DNA of 64,000 bases from Halococcus agarilyticus (GTDB lineage: Archaea; Halobacteriota; Halobacteria; Halobacteriales; Halococcaceae): contig NZ_BAFM01000009.1 in NCBI RefSeq assembly GCF_000334895.1, positions 1 to 64,000 of the forward strand, read 5' to 3'. Position 1 is the stretch's first letter. Every line of letters begins with the position of its first letter. A model generated the notes under the pieces. That model saw nothing but the letters and a program-made list of their open reading frames with translations. It was not told where the DNA came from and did no database searches. The position numbers and the translations under genes are program-made. Positions 34,092 through 42,437 of the stretch are shown here, piece by piece.

Positions 34092-34266
34092 CAAATGAGT
34101 ACCGCAAGCCACACCCTCCCCAGCCGATTCGCTCCGCTCGCGTTGCTCACGGGTCGCCTTCGCTCCCCGTTCGCTTGGCGGCCCTCACTACGTTCGCGCC
34201 GCCCACTGCTCGCTTCGCTCATCCCTCGCGCGAGTCGTGCGCTTCGCGCACTCCCGCGCGCCATCC
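34092..34266 (+). repeat. Dispersed repeat family 1, copy B
   Basis: Starts CAAATGAGTACCGCAAGCCA and contains CCTCCCCAGCCGATTCGCTC, a central block CCCGTTCGCTTGGCGGCCCT that copy C also has, then CTCATCCCTCGCGCGAGTCG and CTCCCGCGCGCCA. It fills the gap between the srp54 5' flank and the end of the DUF457 gene. The remaining 33963-34091 is the srp54 promoter flank with nothing else recognised. Confidence 0.8.
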
Positions 34267-34270
34267 GCCG

Positions 34271-34762
34271 TTACCCGATCAATCCCGTGACCCACAGCAC
34301 CGCGGCCGTCGCGCCGACGCCGAGCACGAACAGAAACCCGTTCGCGAGCGTGCTCGATGCGCGAGCGAACCCGAGCGAGAACCGACGGGCCGACAGCGGC
34401 CAGAACGGCGCGATCCCCATCGGCGTCAGCCAGTCGGCGATCAGATGGGCGACGACCGCCAGCGCACCGAGTCCGAACCCGAACGAGGCAAGCAGCCGTG
34501 GCTCGAACATAACTAGCTCAGATCCGAGAAACCAGCCGACTGCACCGCATACGAGCCCAACGATCACCGCGAACCCGAGCGTGTGGGTCGGGCCTCGATG
34601 AGTGACATACGGAAGCCGCATATCGATGTCTGGCAGCATGGCGAGCCAGATCATCACCGCGAACCCGGCAACAGCGAGCGCGACCCGCCCGGTCGAAAGC
34701 ATCGCATAGCCAGCTGGGGCGTAGCAAAGCAGCCCGACGCCGATGTGGCCCTGGCGGTACAC
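34271..34762 (-). CDS. DUF457/YdjM-like metal-dependent membrane hydrolase
   Basis: The 163-residue membrane protein has four hydrophobic segments and the conserved His/Asp positions of the LexA-binding/YdjM family: GHIGVGLL (5-12), MLPDIDMRLPYVTHRGPTHTL and HLIADWLTPMG. Members are predicted metal-dependent (phospho)hydrolases of the membrane. The GTG at 34762 gives a start directly before YRQGHIG and lies 20 bp after the ftsY stop, so it is probably in the ftsY operon. Confidence 0.82.
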   Translation of the reverse strand: MYRQGHIGVGLLCYAPAGYAMLSTGRVALAVAGFAVMIWLAMLPDIDMRLPYVTHRGPTHTLGFAVIVGLVCGAVGWFLGSELVMFEPRLLASFGFGLGALAVVAHLIADWLTPMGIAPFWPLSARRFSLGFARASSTLANGFLFVLGVGATAAVLWVTGLIG

Positions 34763-34781
34763 ACCTGTTCTTCTCCCCGAC

Positions 34782-36086
34782 CTACTCCTCGCCGCCGAGC
34801 AGCCGGTCGACGAGCACGTCGGGATCGAACCGCTCGATGTCGTCGTAGCCTTGGCCAGTGCCCAAAAAGAGGATCGGCTTGCCGGTGACGTGGGCGATCG
34901 AGATCGCCGCCCCGCCCTGGGAGTCGGCGTCTGCCTTCGCCAGAATTGCGCCGTTGATCGCCGCGGCGTCGTCGAACTCCTCGGCACGATTGGTGGCGTC
35001 CTGGCCCGCGACCGCCTCGTCCACGAACAGCGTCATGTCGGGATCGACCACCCGATCGATCTTTGCCAACTGGGCCATCAGGTCGTTCGAGGTGTGGAGC
35101 CGACCCGCCGTATCCCCCAACACCACGTCGATATCGTTCGCCTCGGCGTACTCGACGGCGTCGTAGAGCACGGCGGCGGGATCCGAGCCCTGGTCGTGGG
35201 CGATCAGCTTCTTTCCCAACCGGTCTGCGTGCTCGCCCAACTGCTCGTTCGCGCCCGCCCGATAGGTGTCGCCGTTCGCGAGCACGGTCGAAAGGCCGCG
35301 CTCCTCGAAGTAGCGTGCGAGCTTCGCGATCGTCGTCGTCTTCCCGACACCGTTGATTCCCGTGAAGACGATCGTCACGGGTTTGTCGGCTGCGGCGATT
35401 CGCTCGTCGAAGTCGAACTGACCGACGCTGATGACCTCTCGAAGTGCCTCGGCGAGCGCCTCCTCGACCACCGTGCCGGTGGTCTTGACCTGGGCGCGGG
35501 TCGCGCCAGTGAGTTCCTCGCGGAGTCGGTCAAGGATCGCCTCGGCGACGCTCATCTCGACGTCGCTTTCGAGCAGCGCCATCTCGAGATCGAATAGGGG
35601 ATCGTCGAGCTCGCCCGCCTCGATCAGTGACTGCCCCGTGGCGAACAGCTTCGCGCGCGTCCCGAGACCGAGATCGCTTCCCTCCTCATCGTCACTCTCC
35701 GCCTCGTCCGCTTCTCGATCGTCGTCCGTCCTCGATGTCGACCATCCTCGACGTGCCGCGTCGGCGGCGGTCTCCGTGGACCGCTCCGCCGCCGGCTCCG
35801 TTGGCTCGTCTGCCGTCGCCGATGCGGGTTCACCGTCGGGGCCTTCCGTTTCGGGGCCCGCGTCGCTTTCGACTCCCGCTGACGCCGCCGTCGTGGTCCC
35901 CGGCTCCGTCTCGGCTCCGGCTTCTGCCTCGACGTCGCCCTCATCGTCGGGAGCGTCGGGTTCGGCCTTCTCGCTCTCGATTTCACTCTCGGCTTCGGGG
36001 TCTGCGGCCTCACTGGCCGCCTCGTCGAGTTCCTCCTCGGCGTCGCGCTGGAAGGAGGAGAGCTTGTCCTTGAGTCCGTCGAACAT
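34782..36086 (-). CDS. ftsY: SRP receptor GTPase FtsY
   Basis: Docks the SRP54-ribosome complex at the membrane. The 434-residue protein has a long acidic, low-complexity A domain (about 15-145; strings of Glu, Asp and Ala), the N domain, and the G domain with FTGINGVGKTTTIAKLARYF, DTAGRLHTSNDLM and LAKADADSQGGAAISI. The acidic extension is much longer than in bacteria, which is normal for haloarchaea. It follows the prefoldin gene on the same strand with 9 bp between. Confidence 0.95.
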   Translation of the reverse strand: MFDGLKDKLSSFQRDAEEELDEAASEAADPEAESEIESEKAEPDAPDDEGDVEAEAGAETEPGTTTAASAGVESDAGPETEGPDGEPASATADEPTEPAAERSTETAADAARRGWSTSRTDDDREADEAESDDEEGSDLGLGTRAKLFATGQSLIEAGELDDPLFDLEMALLESDVEMSVAEAILDRLREELTGATRAQVKTTGTVVEEALAEALREVISVGQFDFDERIAAADKPVTIVFTGINGVGKTTTIAKLARYFEERGLSTVLANGDTYRAGANEQLGEHADRLGKKLIAHDQGSDPAAVLYDAVEYAEANDIDVVLGDTAGRLHTSNDLMAQLAKIDRVVDPDMTLFVDEAVAGQDATNRAEEFDDAAAINGAILAKADADSQGGAAISIAHVTGKPILFLGTGQGYDDIERFDPDVLVDRLLGGEE

Positions 36087-36095
36087 CGTCCGGCC

Positions 36096-36572
36096 TTACT
36101 CGTCGTCGTCCGCTTCCTCGCCCATGCCGCCCATCTGGCCCTGGAGCTGCTGCATCTGCTGTTGTTGCATCTGCTGGGCCTGCTGTTCGAGCTCGTTGCG
36201 TTCGCCCTCGACCTCGGTGATCTCCTCGCGGACCTCCTCGATCCGGTCGTCGAGCGCGTCGCGTTTGGTTTCGAGGGTGTCGATCGCGCCCTCCTTGTCG
36301 CGCTCGGCGGCGTACCCGCCACCGAGGCTCACCACTGCCTCGTCGATATCCTGGATCTCGGCCCGGACGTACGCGTCGCCGCCGAGCGGGACCTGAACTG
36401 TGGAGCCGCTTTCGAGCGCGTCGAGCGCCTCGGTCGCCTCGTCGATCTCGCGCTGCTCCTCCTGGAACTCCTCGATCTCCTGTTCGAGCGCCTGCTCGTG
36501 GCGTTCGAGGTTCTCGATCTCCTCGGAAAGCTGTTCGAGCTGGCCGCCACCGCCGCCACCACCGAGGCTCAT
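36096..36572 (-). CDS. pfdA: Prefoldin alpha subunit
   Basis: Holdase chaperone subunit that captures unfolded proteins for the thermosome. The 158-residue protein has two long coiled-coil segments (about 10-48 and 100-145) bracketing the beta-hairpin region VQVPLGGDAYVRAEIQDIDEAVVSLGGGYAAERD, then a Gln/Met-rich tail. The ATG at 36572 is preceded directly by a Gly-run MSLGGGGGGG; the open frame extends upstream but is not coding-like. It overlaps a 22-codon mini-ORF by an ATGA junction. Confidence 0.93.
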   Translation of the reverse strand: MSLGGGGGGGQLEQLSEEIENLERHEQALEQEIEEFQEEQREIDEATEALDALESGSTVQVPLGGDAYVRAEIQDIDEAVVSLGGGYAAERDKEGAIDTLETKRDALDDRIEEVREEITEVEGERNELEQQAQQMQQQQMQQLQGQMGGMGEEADDDE

Positions 36573-36637
36573 CGGCTGTCCCCCTGCACGGCAGTCGCTT
36601 TCGATCGATGCGTTTCGGGTGTCACGAACTCGTCCAT
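36569..36637 (-). CDS. 22-residue mini-ORF overlapping pfdA
   Basis: ATG at 36637 reads MDEFVTPETHRSKATAVQGD and two more residues, then TGA overlapping the pfdA ATG (ATGA). A CATACTTCC element lies ~27 nt upstream of this ATG, so it could be a leaderless leader peptide for pfdA. It has no homologue known to me. It is equally possible that it is chance and that this is simply the pfdA leader. The ribosomal protein L18Ae gene that often sits here in archaea is absent. Confidence 0.35.
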   Translation of the reverse strand: MDEFVTPETHRSKATAVQGDSR

Positions 36638-36681
36638 ACCCCGGTTGGGCGGGCGCGCCGGAAGTATGTTGTCTTACCTGC

Positions 36682-37347
36682 TCACTCGATGTAGCCGAGC
36701 GCGTCCTCGATCCGACCGAGCTCTGGCCCGGTCGTCTCCTCGCCCGCGACGTACCCGTGAGAGTTGGCGAGCAGTCCCGACCCCACCACCGGCGCACCGT
36801 AGTTGATGGTCCCGATGTCCGCCGGAACGCCGAGCAGCTCCTCGACGTGATCCAGCTCCTCGTCGGTGCTTTTCGGATGGCAGAGCACGCCCCGATTGGT
36901 GGCGACCGCCGCCGTGCCGACAGTTCGAACGCCAGCGAGTGCACCCCGATCGGCCGGCACGTCGAGATGTTCCTCGACGGTCGATACTGCCTCGTCGGGG
37001 AGATCCGGGTGGAGGTACGCCCCGTGGTCGTTCGCGAGCACGACGTTGCCGGCGGCGTTGATCCGGCCGGGCAGCTCCGCCACGGGCACGTCGAGCGCGT
37101 CGTCGAGCCGGTCGCGCTCGACGTCGGTGAGACGGCTGCTCGTCACCAACCCGTTGGAGTTGCCCGCGACGAGCGCGCCCACGGTGCCGGAGCCGGCGAC
37201 CGTGGTTCGCACCGCGGAGACGCCGAGCTCGTCGGTCAGCGCCGCGAGAAGGTCGTCGTCGACGTCGGGTCGAACGAGCACGCAGTCGTCGGTGGCTCGG
37301 GCGAAGACGCCGACGTACGCCGAACCGGAAAAGGCCGCGCGGAGCAC
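36682..37347 (-). CDS. eif6: Translation initiation factor aIF6
   Basis: Binds the large ribosomal subunit and prevents premature joining of subunits. The 221-residue protein has five pseudo-repeats of the IF6 pentein fold, with typical segments [45 protein letters not shown] and [25 protein letters not shown]. Full length for the family (~220). It follows rpl31e with a 1-bp gap on the minus strand in the conserved L39e-L31e-aIF6 order. Confidence 0.95.
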   Translation of the reverse strand: MLRAAFSGSAYVGVFARATDDCVLVRPDVDDDLLAALTDELGVSAVRTTVAGSGTVGALVAGNSNGLVTSSRLTDVERDRLDDALDVPVAELPGRINAAGNVVLANDHGAYLHPDLPDEAVSTVEEHLDVPADRGALAGVRTVGTAAVATNRGVLCHPKSTDEELDHVEELLGVPADIGTINYGAPVVGSGLLANSHGYVAGEETTGPELGRIEDALGYIE

Positions 37348-37348
37348 G

Positions 37349-37627
37349 CTACTCCGCGTGCTCGGCTTCGACCACGCGCTCGCCTTCCTCCTCGAACCGG
37401 GCCGCCCGCACGCGGAGCTTGCTCGGGGGGTTGCCCCGGCCGCGCGCCCAGACCGCCTCGTTGATGGAGGGGTCGAGCCGCACCGCGTCGTGATCGGTCT
37501 TGAAGTGCTGTGCGAGGTGATCCCGGATGATCTTCATCGCCCGGTCCGCACCCTCGTGGTTCGCGCCCGCCTTCACGTCCCGGAGCGGGACCGTCACGAC
37601 CCGCTCCTCGAAGTCCTCGGCGCTCAT
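37349..37627 (-). CDS. rpl31e: 50S ribosomal protein L31e
   Basis: Large-subunit ribosomal protein near the peptide exit tunnel. The 92-residue sequence has [34 protein letters not shown] and [25 protein letters not shown], diagnostic for archaeal L31e, with an acidic haloarchaeal C-terminus. Its ATG overlaps the end of rpl39e by 4 nt. Confidence 0.96.
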   Translation of the reverse strand: MSAEDFEERVVTVPLRDVKAGANHEGADRAMKIIRDHLAQHFKTDHDAVRLDPSINEAVWARGRGNPPSKLRVRAARFEEEGERVVEAEHAE

Positions 37628-37776
37628 TCGTCCGTGTCACTCCGCCGCCAGTTGCGCCGTTTCGGGTTGCGCATCGTGTCGCGGTCGGTCTTCATGATGA
37701 CCCACGCCGGCACTCGGGAGTTCTGGCGTTCGAGCTTCCCCAGCCGCTTCTTCTTGGCTTTCGAGTTCTTGCCCAT
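37624..37776 (-). CDS. rpl39e: 50S ribosomal protein L39e
   Basis: A small basic ribosomal protein lining the exit tunnel, 50 residues: [18 protein letters not shown]..., then [11 protein letters not shown] and [14 protein letters not shown], a complete L39e. It is the first gene of the L39e-L31e-aIF6 operon. GATTTAAGCC (about 37799-37808) lies 27 nt upstream of the ATG, a strong leaderless promoter. Confidence 0.96.
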   Translation of the reverse strand: MGKNSKAKKKRLGKLERQNSRVPAWVIMKTDRDTMRNPKRRNWRRSDTDE

Positions 37777-37827
37777 GATGGACGCATTCGGCCGGCGTGG
37801 CTTAAATCGTTGTTCCTTCACACCCAC

Positions 37828-38312
37828 CTTTTGCTACGGTCGCTCACTCCGGTCGCTCTCTGCTCGCGGGCCGAAGGCCCGCTCGCACGGTACGAGGGAC
37901 GCGAAGCGTCCCTCGCTACTCCAAAATGTGGATCAAAAGCCACCGACAGAGCTTCGCTCTGCCGAGCCTGCGTTCGCTTCGCTCACGCAGACTCCGGCAC
38001 TCCACTCGCTTCGCTCGGGGGTTCCTCGGCCCGCTCACTCGCCCGCGGCTCGTTCGCGGTGCAATCACTGACGTTCCGCCACCGGACCGCGACGACCACA
38101 CCCTCCCCAGCCGATTCGCTCCGCTCGTTTCGCTCACGGGTCGCTTTGCTCCCCGTTCGCTTGGCGGCCCTCGCTGCGCTCACGCCGCCCACCCCTCGCG
38201 TCGCTCATCCCTCGCGCGAGTCACGCGCTTCGCGCGCTCCCGCGCGCCACCGCTACGTCCAGCAACAAATCACCTCCAGCAACAAACGTCCCTCAGAAAA
38301 CAGGATACGCCC
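37828..38312. other. Repeat-rich intergenic region
   Basis: About 485 bp without a gene. The left half holds short perfect palindromes (GGGCCGAAGGCCC, GGGACGCGAAGCGTCCC, AGAGCTTCGCTCT and similar), which look like small hairpins. The right half is repeat family 1 copy C. The promoter of the L39e operon lies at its left edge. Confidence 0.7.
38091..38252 (+). repeat. Dispersed repeat family 1, copy C
   Basis: Starts near CACACCCTCCCCAGCCGATT and shares with copy B the block CCCGTTCGCTTGGCGGCCCT. It ends CTCATCCCTCGCGCGAGTC with GCTCCCGCGCGCCACCGC. The leading CAAATGAG word of other copies is missing. Confidence 0.75.
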
Positions 38313-38864
38313 TCACAACTCGAAGCGCTCGACGGTCGTGTACTCCGGGCCGTCGTCGGCGAGCACGCTCTCGGTCAGTCGGACCTCGTCCACGTTGAGC
38401 GCCCCGACGGTGGGATCGCTCTCGCGGAGCGCGCGCTGGACCCGATCCTTGCCGCCGGCGTGATCCATCCGGGCGATCGTCGCGTGCGGCGTGAACTCGT
38501 GATCGGCGGGATCGAACCCCATCTCGGTGGTTCGATTCTCGATCGCTCCGTGGAGCCTGGCAAGCTCGTCGCCACCCTCGCGGACGCCGACCCAGATCAC
38601 GCGGATGTACTCCTCGCTCGGGAACGCGCCGAGCCCGCCGAAGACGGCCGCGAACGGCTCGACACCCGCCTCGTCGATCGCGTCGGCCAGATTCGCCGCG
38701 AGATCCGACACCCGCTCTTCCTCGACCTCGCCGAGGAACTTCAGCGTCACGTGGACGTTCTCGGGATCGGTGCGTCGCACCCCGCTCGCGTCGCCGACCC
38801 GCTCCTGAACGCTCCTGATCTCCGCGGCGAACCCGTCGAGATCGACGCTCACGAACAGTCGCAT
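38313..38864 (-). CDS. thpR: RNA 2',3'-cyclic phosphodiesterase
   Basis: Opens 2',3'-cyclic phosphate ends of RNA to 2'-phosphate (LigT/ThpR family of the 2H phosphoesterase superfamily). The 183-residue protein has both signature motifs: HVTLKFLG (H38-V-T40) and HATIARM (about 126-132). Acts in the cytoplasm on tRNA halves or related ends. Divergent from the TPR gene with a 53-bp gap whose single TATA-like element could serve both. Confidence 0.92.
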   Translation of the reverse strand: MRLFVSVDLDGFAAEIRSVQERVGDASGVRRTDPENVHVTLKFLGEVEEERVSDLAANLADAIDEAGVEPFAAVFGGLGAFPSEEYIRVIWVGVREGGDELARLHGAIENRTTEMGFDPADHEFTPHATIARMDHAGGKDRVQRALRESDPTVGALNVDEVRLTESVLADDGPEYTTVERFEL

Positions 38865-38917
38865 ACCGAGCGTACGCGGTCGTAGCCCTTAATCACGGTC
38901 GTCGTCTATGGATACCC
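38865..38917. promoter_or_regulatory. Shared divergent promoter of thpR and TPR gene
   Basis: The 53-bp intergenic gap holds one TATA-like word, CCTTAATC (38887-38894). Its centre is 27 nt from both start codons (38864 on minus, 38918 on plus), the normal spacing for leaderless haloarchaeal genes on either side. Read on the minus strand it is GATTAAGG. Confidence 0.65.
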
Positions 38918-39763
38918 ATGACCGACGACGAGTCCGAACGCGCCCCCGACGCCGAACGGAATCGCGATGCCGCCGACGACCACGATCCTCGCCCCGCAGC
39001 CGACGAGCCCGTCCCCGATCCCGCCGACGACGCCGCGGACGACCACCAGTTCTCCGCGGGTCAGGGGTTCGGCGAGCCCGAGGGGTTCGATCTCGACCCG
39101 CCCGAGCTCTCGGTCGACCCGAGCGAGGTCGATCCCGTCGACTCGCGCGCGGTGGCCGACCTGCTCGACGAGCGCCAGCTCGGTGCCGGTGACGTGGATG
39201 CCGAAGAACTCGTCGACGTGGGGCTGAACTACCTCCGGATCAACCGCTACGAGCAGGCGACTGAAACGCTGGAACGCGCCGCCCGCTTCGCCGACGACGA
39301 GTCGACCGAACAGGAGGCGTGGGTCAACAAGGGCGCGGCCCACGCCGAACTCGAAGAGTACGACGAGGCGATCGGCGCGCACCAGGAGGCGCTCCGGATC
39401 GACGATCGGAGCGAACACGCCGCGAGCGCCGAGACCAACCTCGCCTCGGCGCTCTGGGAGGCCGGCCGGTCCGAGCAGGCGCTGGAACACGCCGAACGCG
39501 CCGTCGAGATCGACGCACGCTTCCCACAGGCGTGGTTCAATCGCGGCTTTTTCCTGCTCGAACGCGGGCTCGCGAGCGAGGCGCTCGACGCGTTCGACAA
39601 CGCGATCCGGCTGGGATTCCGAAACGCCGAGGTCATCGAGGAGAAAGCGCGCGCGCTGGAGGAAACCGGCGAGGACGAGAAAGCCGAGGAGCTCGCCGCG
39701 GAGGCGCGCGAACTCCGCGAGGAGGCCGAAGAGGAGCTCGTCCGTGATCGTCAACGAGCGTGA
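38918..39763 (+). CDS. TPR-repeat protein
   Basis: The 281-residue protein has an acidic disordered N-terminus (about 1-75), then roughly four tetratricopeptide repeats (about 100-250; for example AWVNKGAAHAELEEYDEAIGAHQEALRID and AWFNRGFFLLERGLASEALDAFDNAIRLG) and a charged C-terminal helix. Likely a protein-protein scaffold in the cytoplasm. It overlaps the DUF424 gene by 20 bp. Confidence 0.88.
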   Translation: MTDDESERAPDAERNRDAADDHDPRPAADEPVPDPADDAADDHQFSAGQGFGEPEGFDLDPPELSVDPSEVDPVDSRAVADLLDERQLGAGDVDAEELVDVGLNYLRINRYEQATETLERAARFADDESTEQEAWVNKGAAHAELEEYDEAIGAHQEALRIDDRSEHAASAETNLASALWEAGRSEQALEHAERAVEIDARFPQAWFNRGFFLLERGLASEALDAFDNAIRLGFRNAEVIEEKARALEETGEDEKAEELAAEARELREEAEEELVRDRQRA

Positions 39764-40037
39764 GACGCCCGAGGGCCGCCTGGTCTCGGTCTGCGACTCC
39801 GATGTGCTCGGCGAGACCTTCGCAAACGGCGAGATCGACTTCGAGGTGAACGAGGAGTTCTACGACGGCGAGCCCGCCGACGAGGAAGAGGTGGTGGCGA
39901 GTCTCGCGGGTGCGCGGGTGGCGAACATCGTCGGGACCGACGCCGTGGCGCTCGCGGTCGAGCACGGGTTCGTCGACGAGGAGAGCGTGCTCGATCTCGG
40001 CGAGACCCGCCACGCTCAGCTGTTGCGTCTGGAGTGA
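39744..40037 (+). CDS. DUF424 family protein
   Basis: The 97-residue protein starting at a GTG (MIVNERETPEGRLVSVCDSDVLGETF) and containing GARVANIVGTDAVALAVEHGFV matches archaeal DUF424, often linked to translation genes and predicted to be RNA-binding. It overlaps the end of the TPR gene, so the two are co-translated. It is convergent with the GYD-domain gene (6-bp gap). Confidence 0.85.
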   Translation: MIVNERETPEGRLVSVCDSDVLGETFANGEIDFEVNEEFYDGEPADEEEVVASLAGARVANIVGTDAVALAVEHGFVDEESVLDLGETRHAQLLRLE

Positions 40038-40043
40038 GTCGTC

Positions 40044-40328
40044 TTACTCGTCGACCATGCCGCCGAACGCCTCGATCGGGACGCCCTCCATCGAGTCCAT
40101 GTCGAGGCCGTGGCGCTCGGCGGCCAGCGAGACCTCGAACACCGACTCGCGGTCGGGGGCCTCGAACACCACGAGGAAGTCGTACCGCCCGAGCAGCGCG
40201 TAGGTCTCCTGGAGTTCGGCCTCGACCTCCTCCAGTTCGATGTTGATGTCGCCCCAGAGCGAGGCGAGCTCCTGGAGGTCCTGAAACTCGGCATCGACGA
40301 CTTCGACGAGCGCAACCCAGGTCTGCAT
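40044..40328 (-). CDS. GYD-domain protein
   Basis: A 94-residue alpha/beta-barrel-type dimeric domain. MQTWVALVEVVDAEFQDLQELASLWGDINIELEE, then YALLGRYDFLVVFEAPDRESVFEVSLAAERHGLDMDSMEGVPIEAF, carries the motif (here GRYD) that names the family. Function unknown. The ATG at 40328 is supported by GGTTTTAGTTG on the minus strand (about 40350-40360). Confidence 0.85.
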   Translation of the reverse strand: MQTWVALVEVVDAEFQDLQELASLWGDINIELEEVEAELQETYALLGRYDFLVVFEAPDRESVFEVSLAAERHGLDMDSMEGVPIEAFGGMVDE

Positions 40329-40507
40329 GGCCGGCGTTCCGACCGCGGCAACTAAAACCGTTCCGGCCGACCCGTCGCCGGCACCGACGTTTCGTCGTTC
40401 TGATCGCGAACAGTCGGTATCCACTCAGCACTCGTCGCTCCCACGAACGGGTGTCGGCTTGCAACTGCCGACGGGGAGCTTTACCCGTTCGCGTCCGGCG
40501 TAGTTCC

Positions 40508-40654
40508 ATGAGCCACTCCACGACCGTCGGTTGGTCGCTGTTCACCTCCGGTATCGTCACGCTGCTGTTGGTCTGGGTGCCCGGCGATTCGCTGTACTGG
40601 GGGCTCGCGCTGCTCGTGCTCGGACTGCTGGTGATGTCGCGCCGCGTCGTCTGA
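40508..40654 (+). CDS. 48-residue small membrane protein
   Basis: MSHSTTVGWSLFTSGIVTL, then WVPGDSLYWGLALLVLGLLVMSRRVV: two hydrophobic segments (about 9-26 and 31-45) and an Arg-Arg tail. AGCTTTACCC (about 40479-40488) lies 25-28 nt upstream of the ATG, giving it a credible leaderless promoter. Function unknown. Confidence 0.65.
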   Translation: MSHSTTVGWSLFTSGIVTLLLVWVPGDSLYWGLALLVLGLLVMSRRVV

Positions 40655-40713
40655 GCGCCACGAGCGCGTGCTGACCGAAGGAATGTTCCCCTTGCGGACC
40701 CTACGAACCGCCA

Positions 40714-41961
40714 ATGAGCAGTCAGACCGCCGAACCGCTCGATGTGGAACGAGTGCGAGGCGAGTTCCCGATCCTCGAACGCGAGGTGGGCGACGGCCAG
40801 CGCCTCGCGTATCTCGACAACGCCGCCACGAGCCAGACGCCCGATCGCGTGGTCGACGCGATGAGCGACTACTACCGGGGCACCAACGCGAACGTCCACC
40901 GGGGGATCCACCACCTGAGCCAGGAGGCCTCGATCGCCTACGAGGAGGCCCACGACCGCCTCGCGGAGTTCGTCGGGGCGTCGGGCGGTCGCGAGGAGAT
41001 GATCTTCACGAAGAACACTACTGAAGGGCTGAATCTCGTGGCGTACGCGTGGGGACTCAACGAGCTCGGTGAGGGCGACGAGGTCGTCCTGTCCGAGATG
41101 GAACACCACTCCTCGCTGGTGACGTGGCAGCAGATCGCCAAACGCACCGGTGCGGACGTGCAGTATATCGAAATCGACGACGAGGGCCGTCTCGACATGG
41201 ACCACGCCCGCGAGGTGATCGGTCCCGACACCGAGATGGTCTCGGTCACCCACGTCTCGAACACGCTCGGCACGATCAACCCGATCGGCGACCTCGCCGA
41301 TCTCGCTCACGAACACGACAGCTACATTTTCGCCGACGGTGCCCAGGCTGTCCCCCACCAGCCCGTCGACGTCGAGGCGCTCGACGTGGATTTCTACGCC
41401 TTCTCGGGCCACAAGATGTGCGGACCGACGGGGATCGGCGGGCTCTACGGCAAGAAAGCGATCCTCGAAGCGATGGAGCCGTTCATGTACGGCGGCGGGA
41501 TGGTCCGGAAGGTCGAGTTCGAGGGGACGACGTGGGCCGACCTGCCGTGGAAGTACGAGGCCGGCACGCCGCTGATCGCGGAGGGGATCGCGCTCGCCGA
41601 GGCCGCCGATTATCTCGACGAGATCGGTCTCGATCGGATCGATCGCCACGAGCGCGACCTCGCCGACTACGCAGTGGAACGGTTGGAAGAGTTCGACGAC
41701 GTCGAGATCTACGGCCCACCGGCGGGCGAGCGCGCGGGCCTCGTCTCGTTCAACCTCGACAGCGTCCACGCCCACGATCTCGCGAGCATCATGAACGACC
41801 ACGGCGTGGCGATCCGGCCCGGCGACCACTGCACCCAGCCGCTCCACGACGTGCTCGGCACGGCGGCCTCCGCCCGTGCCTCGTTCTATCTCTACAACAC
41901 GAGAGCCGAGGTCGACACTCTCGTGGACGCGATCGACGACGCCAGGCAGCTGTTCGCGTAG
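40714..41961 (+). CDS. sufS: Cysteine desulfurase SufS
   Basis: PLP enzyme that takes sulfur from cysteine for Fe-S cluster assembly. The 415-residue protein has the Schiff-base lysine in FSGHKMCGPTG (K234), EHHSNL-type motif EMEHHSSLVTWQ, FADGAQAVPHQPVD, and the persulfide Cys in RPGDHCTQP (about 374). TATA-like context is weak. It is followed 56 bp later by sufU; the pair is likely a functional unit that supplies Fe-S clusters. Confidence 0.94.
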   Translation: MSSQTAEPLDVERVRGEFPILEREVGDGQRLAYLDNAATSQTPDRVVDAMSDYYRGTNANVHRGIHHLSQEASIAYEEAHDRLAEFVGASGGREEMIFTKNTTEGLNLVAYAWGLNELGEGDEVVLSEMEHHSSLVTWQQIAKRTGADVQYIEIDDEGRLDMDHAREVIGPDTEMVSVTHVSNTLGTINPIGDLADLAHEHDSYIFADGAQAVPHQPVDVEALDVDFYAFSGHKMCGPTGIGGLYGKKAILEAMEPFMYGGGMVRKVEFEGTTWADLPWKYEAGTPLIAEGIALAEAADYLDEIGLDRIDRHERDLADYAVERLEEFDDVEIYGPPAGERAGLVSFNLDSVHAHDLASIMNDHGVAIRPGDHCTQPLHDVLGTAASARASFYLYNTRAEVDTLVDAIDDARQLFA

Positions 41962-42017
41962 GCTGTCGGATCCTGCCCGGAATCCTTTTGCGTCGCACGC
42001 CCGTACCCCGATTCACT

Positions 42018-42437
42018 ATGAGCATGGGTTCGGACATGTATCGCCAGCAGATCCTCGATCACTACAAGAACCCGCGCAACTACGGCGATCTCGACGATCC
42101 CACCTTCAGCCACGTCGGCGAGAACCCGATGTGCGGTGACGAGATCAAAGTCGACGTCAACCTCGCCGACGACGGCGAGACTATCGAGTACGCCGCCTTT
42201 TCGGGCGAGGGTTGTGCGATCAGTCAGGCGAGCGCAAGCATGTTGACCGACGAACTCCAGGGGATGACGCTCGACGAACTCGACGAGCTCGACCGCGACG
42301 ACGTCATCGACCTCCTCGGGGTGGACATCAGCCCGATGCGAGTGAAGTGTGCGGTGCTCGTCGAGATGGTGGCCCAGGACGGCGCGGCGATCCATCGGGG
42401 CGAGGAGACCTCGATCGAGAAGACCACGACTGAATAG
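42018..42437 (+). CDS. sufU: Fe-S assembly protein SufU
   Basis: Zinc-dependent sulfurtransferase/scaffold that accepts sulfur from SufS. The 139-residue IscU-like protein has C39 with D41 (NPMCGDEIKV), C66 (GEGCAISQAS) and C111 (RVKCAVL), and the SufU-type 18-residue insertion after the second Cys region. ATCCTTTTGCG (about 41979-41989) is a TATA element 28 nt before the ATG, so it can also be transcribed alone. Confidence 0.92.
   Translation: MSMGSDMYRQQILDHYKNPRNYGDLDDPTFSHVGENPMCGDEIKVDVNLADDGETIEYAAFSGEGCAISQASASMLTDELQGMTLDELDELDRDDVIDLLGVDISPMRVKCAVLVEMVAQDGAAIHRGEETSIEKTTTE

Noticed and set aside
36573-36681. Remnant of the L18Ae ribosomal protein gene
   Set aside because: All frames were read; none resembles L18Ae beyond a chance EF near the start of the mini-ORF.
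37828-38100. Possible CRISPR array from repeated CGCTTCGCTC-like words
   Set aside because: Repeat lengths and spacings are irregular, units are short palindromes, and there are no unique spacers of constant length or cas genes.
39751-41847. Long minus-strand open frame across DUF424, GYD and sufS
   Set aside because: It spans several real genes in both orientations and has the composition of a shadow frame.
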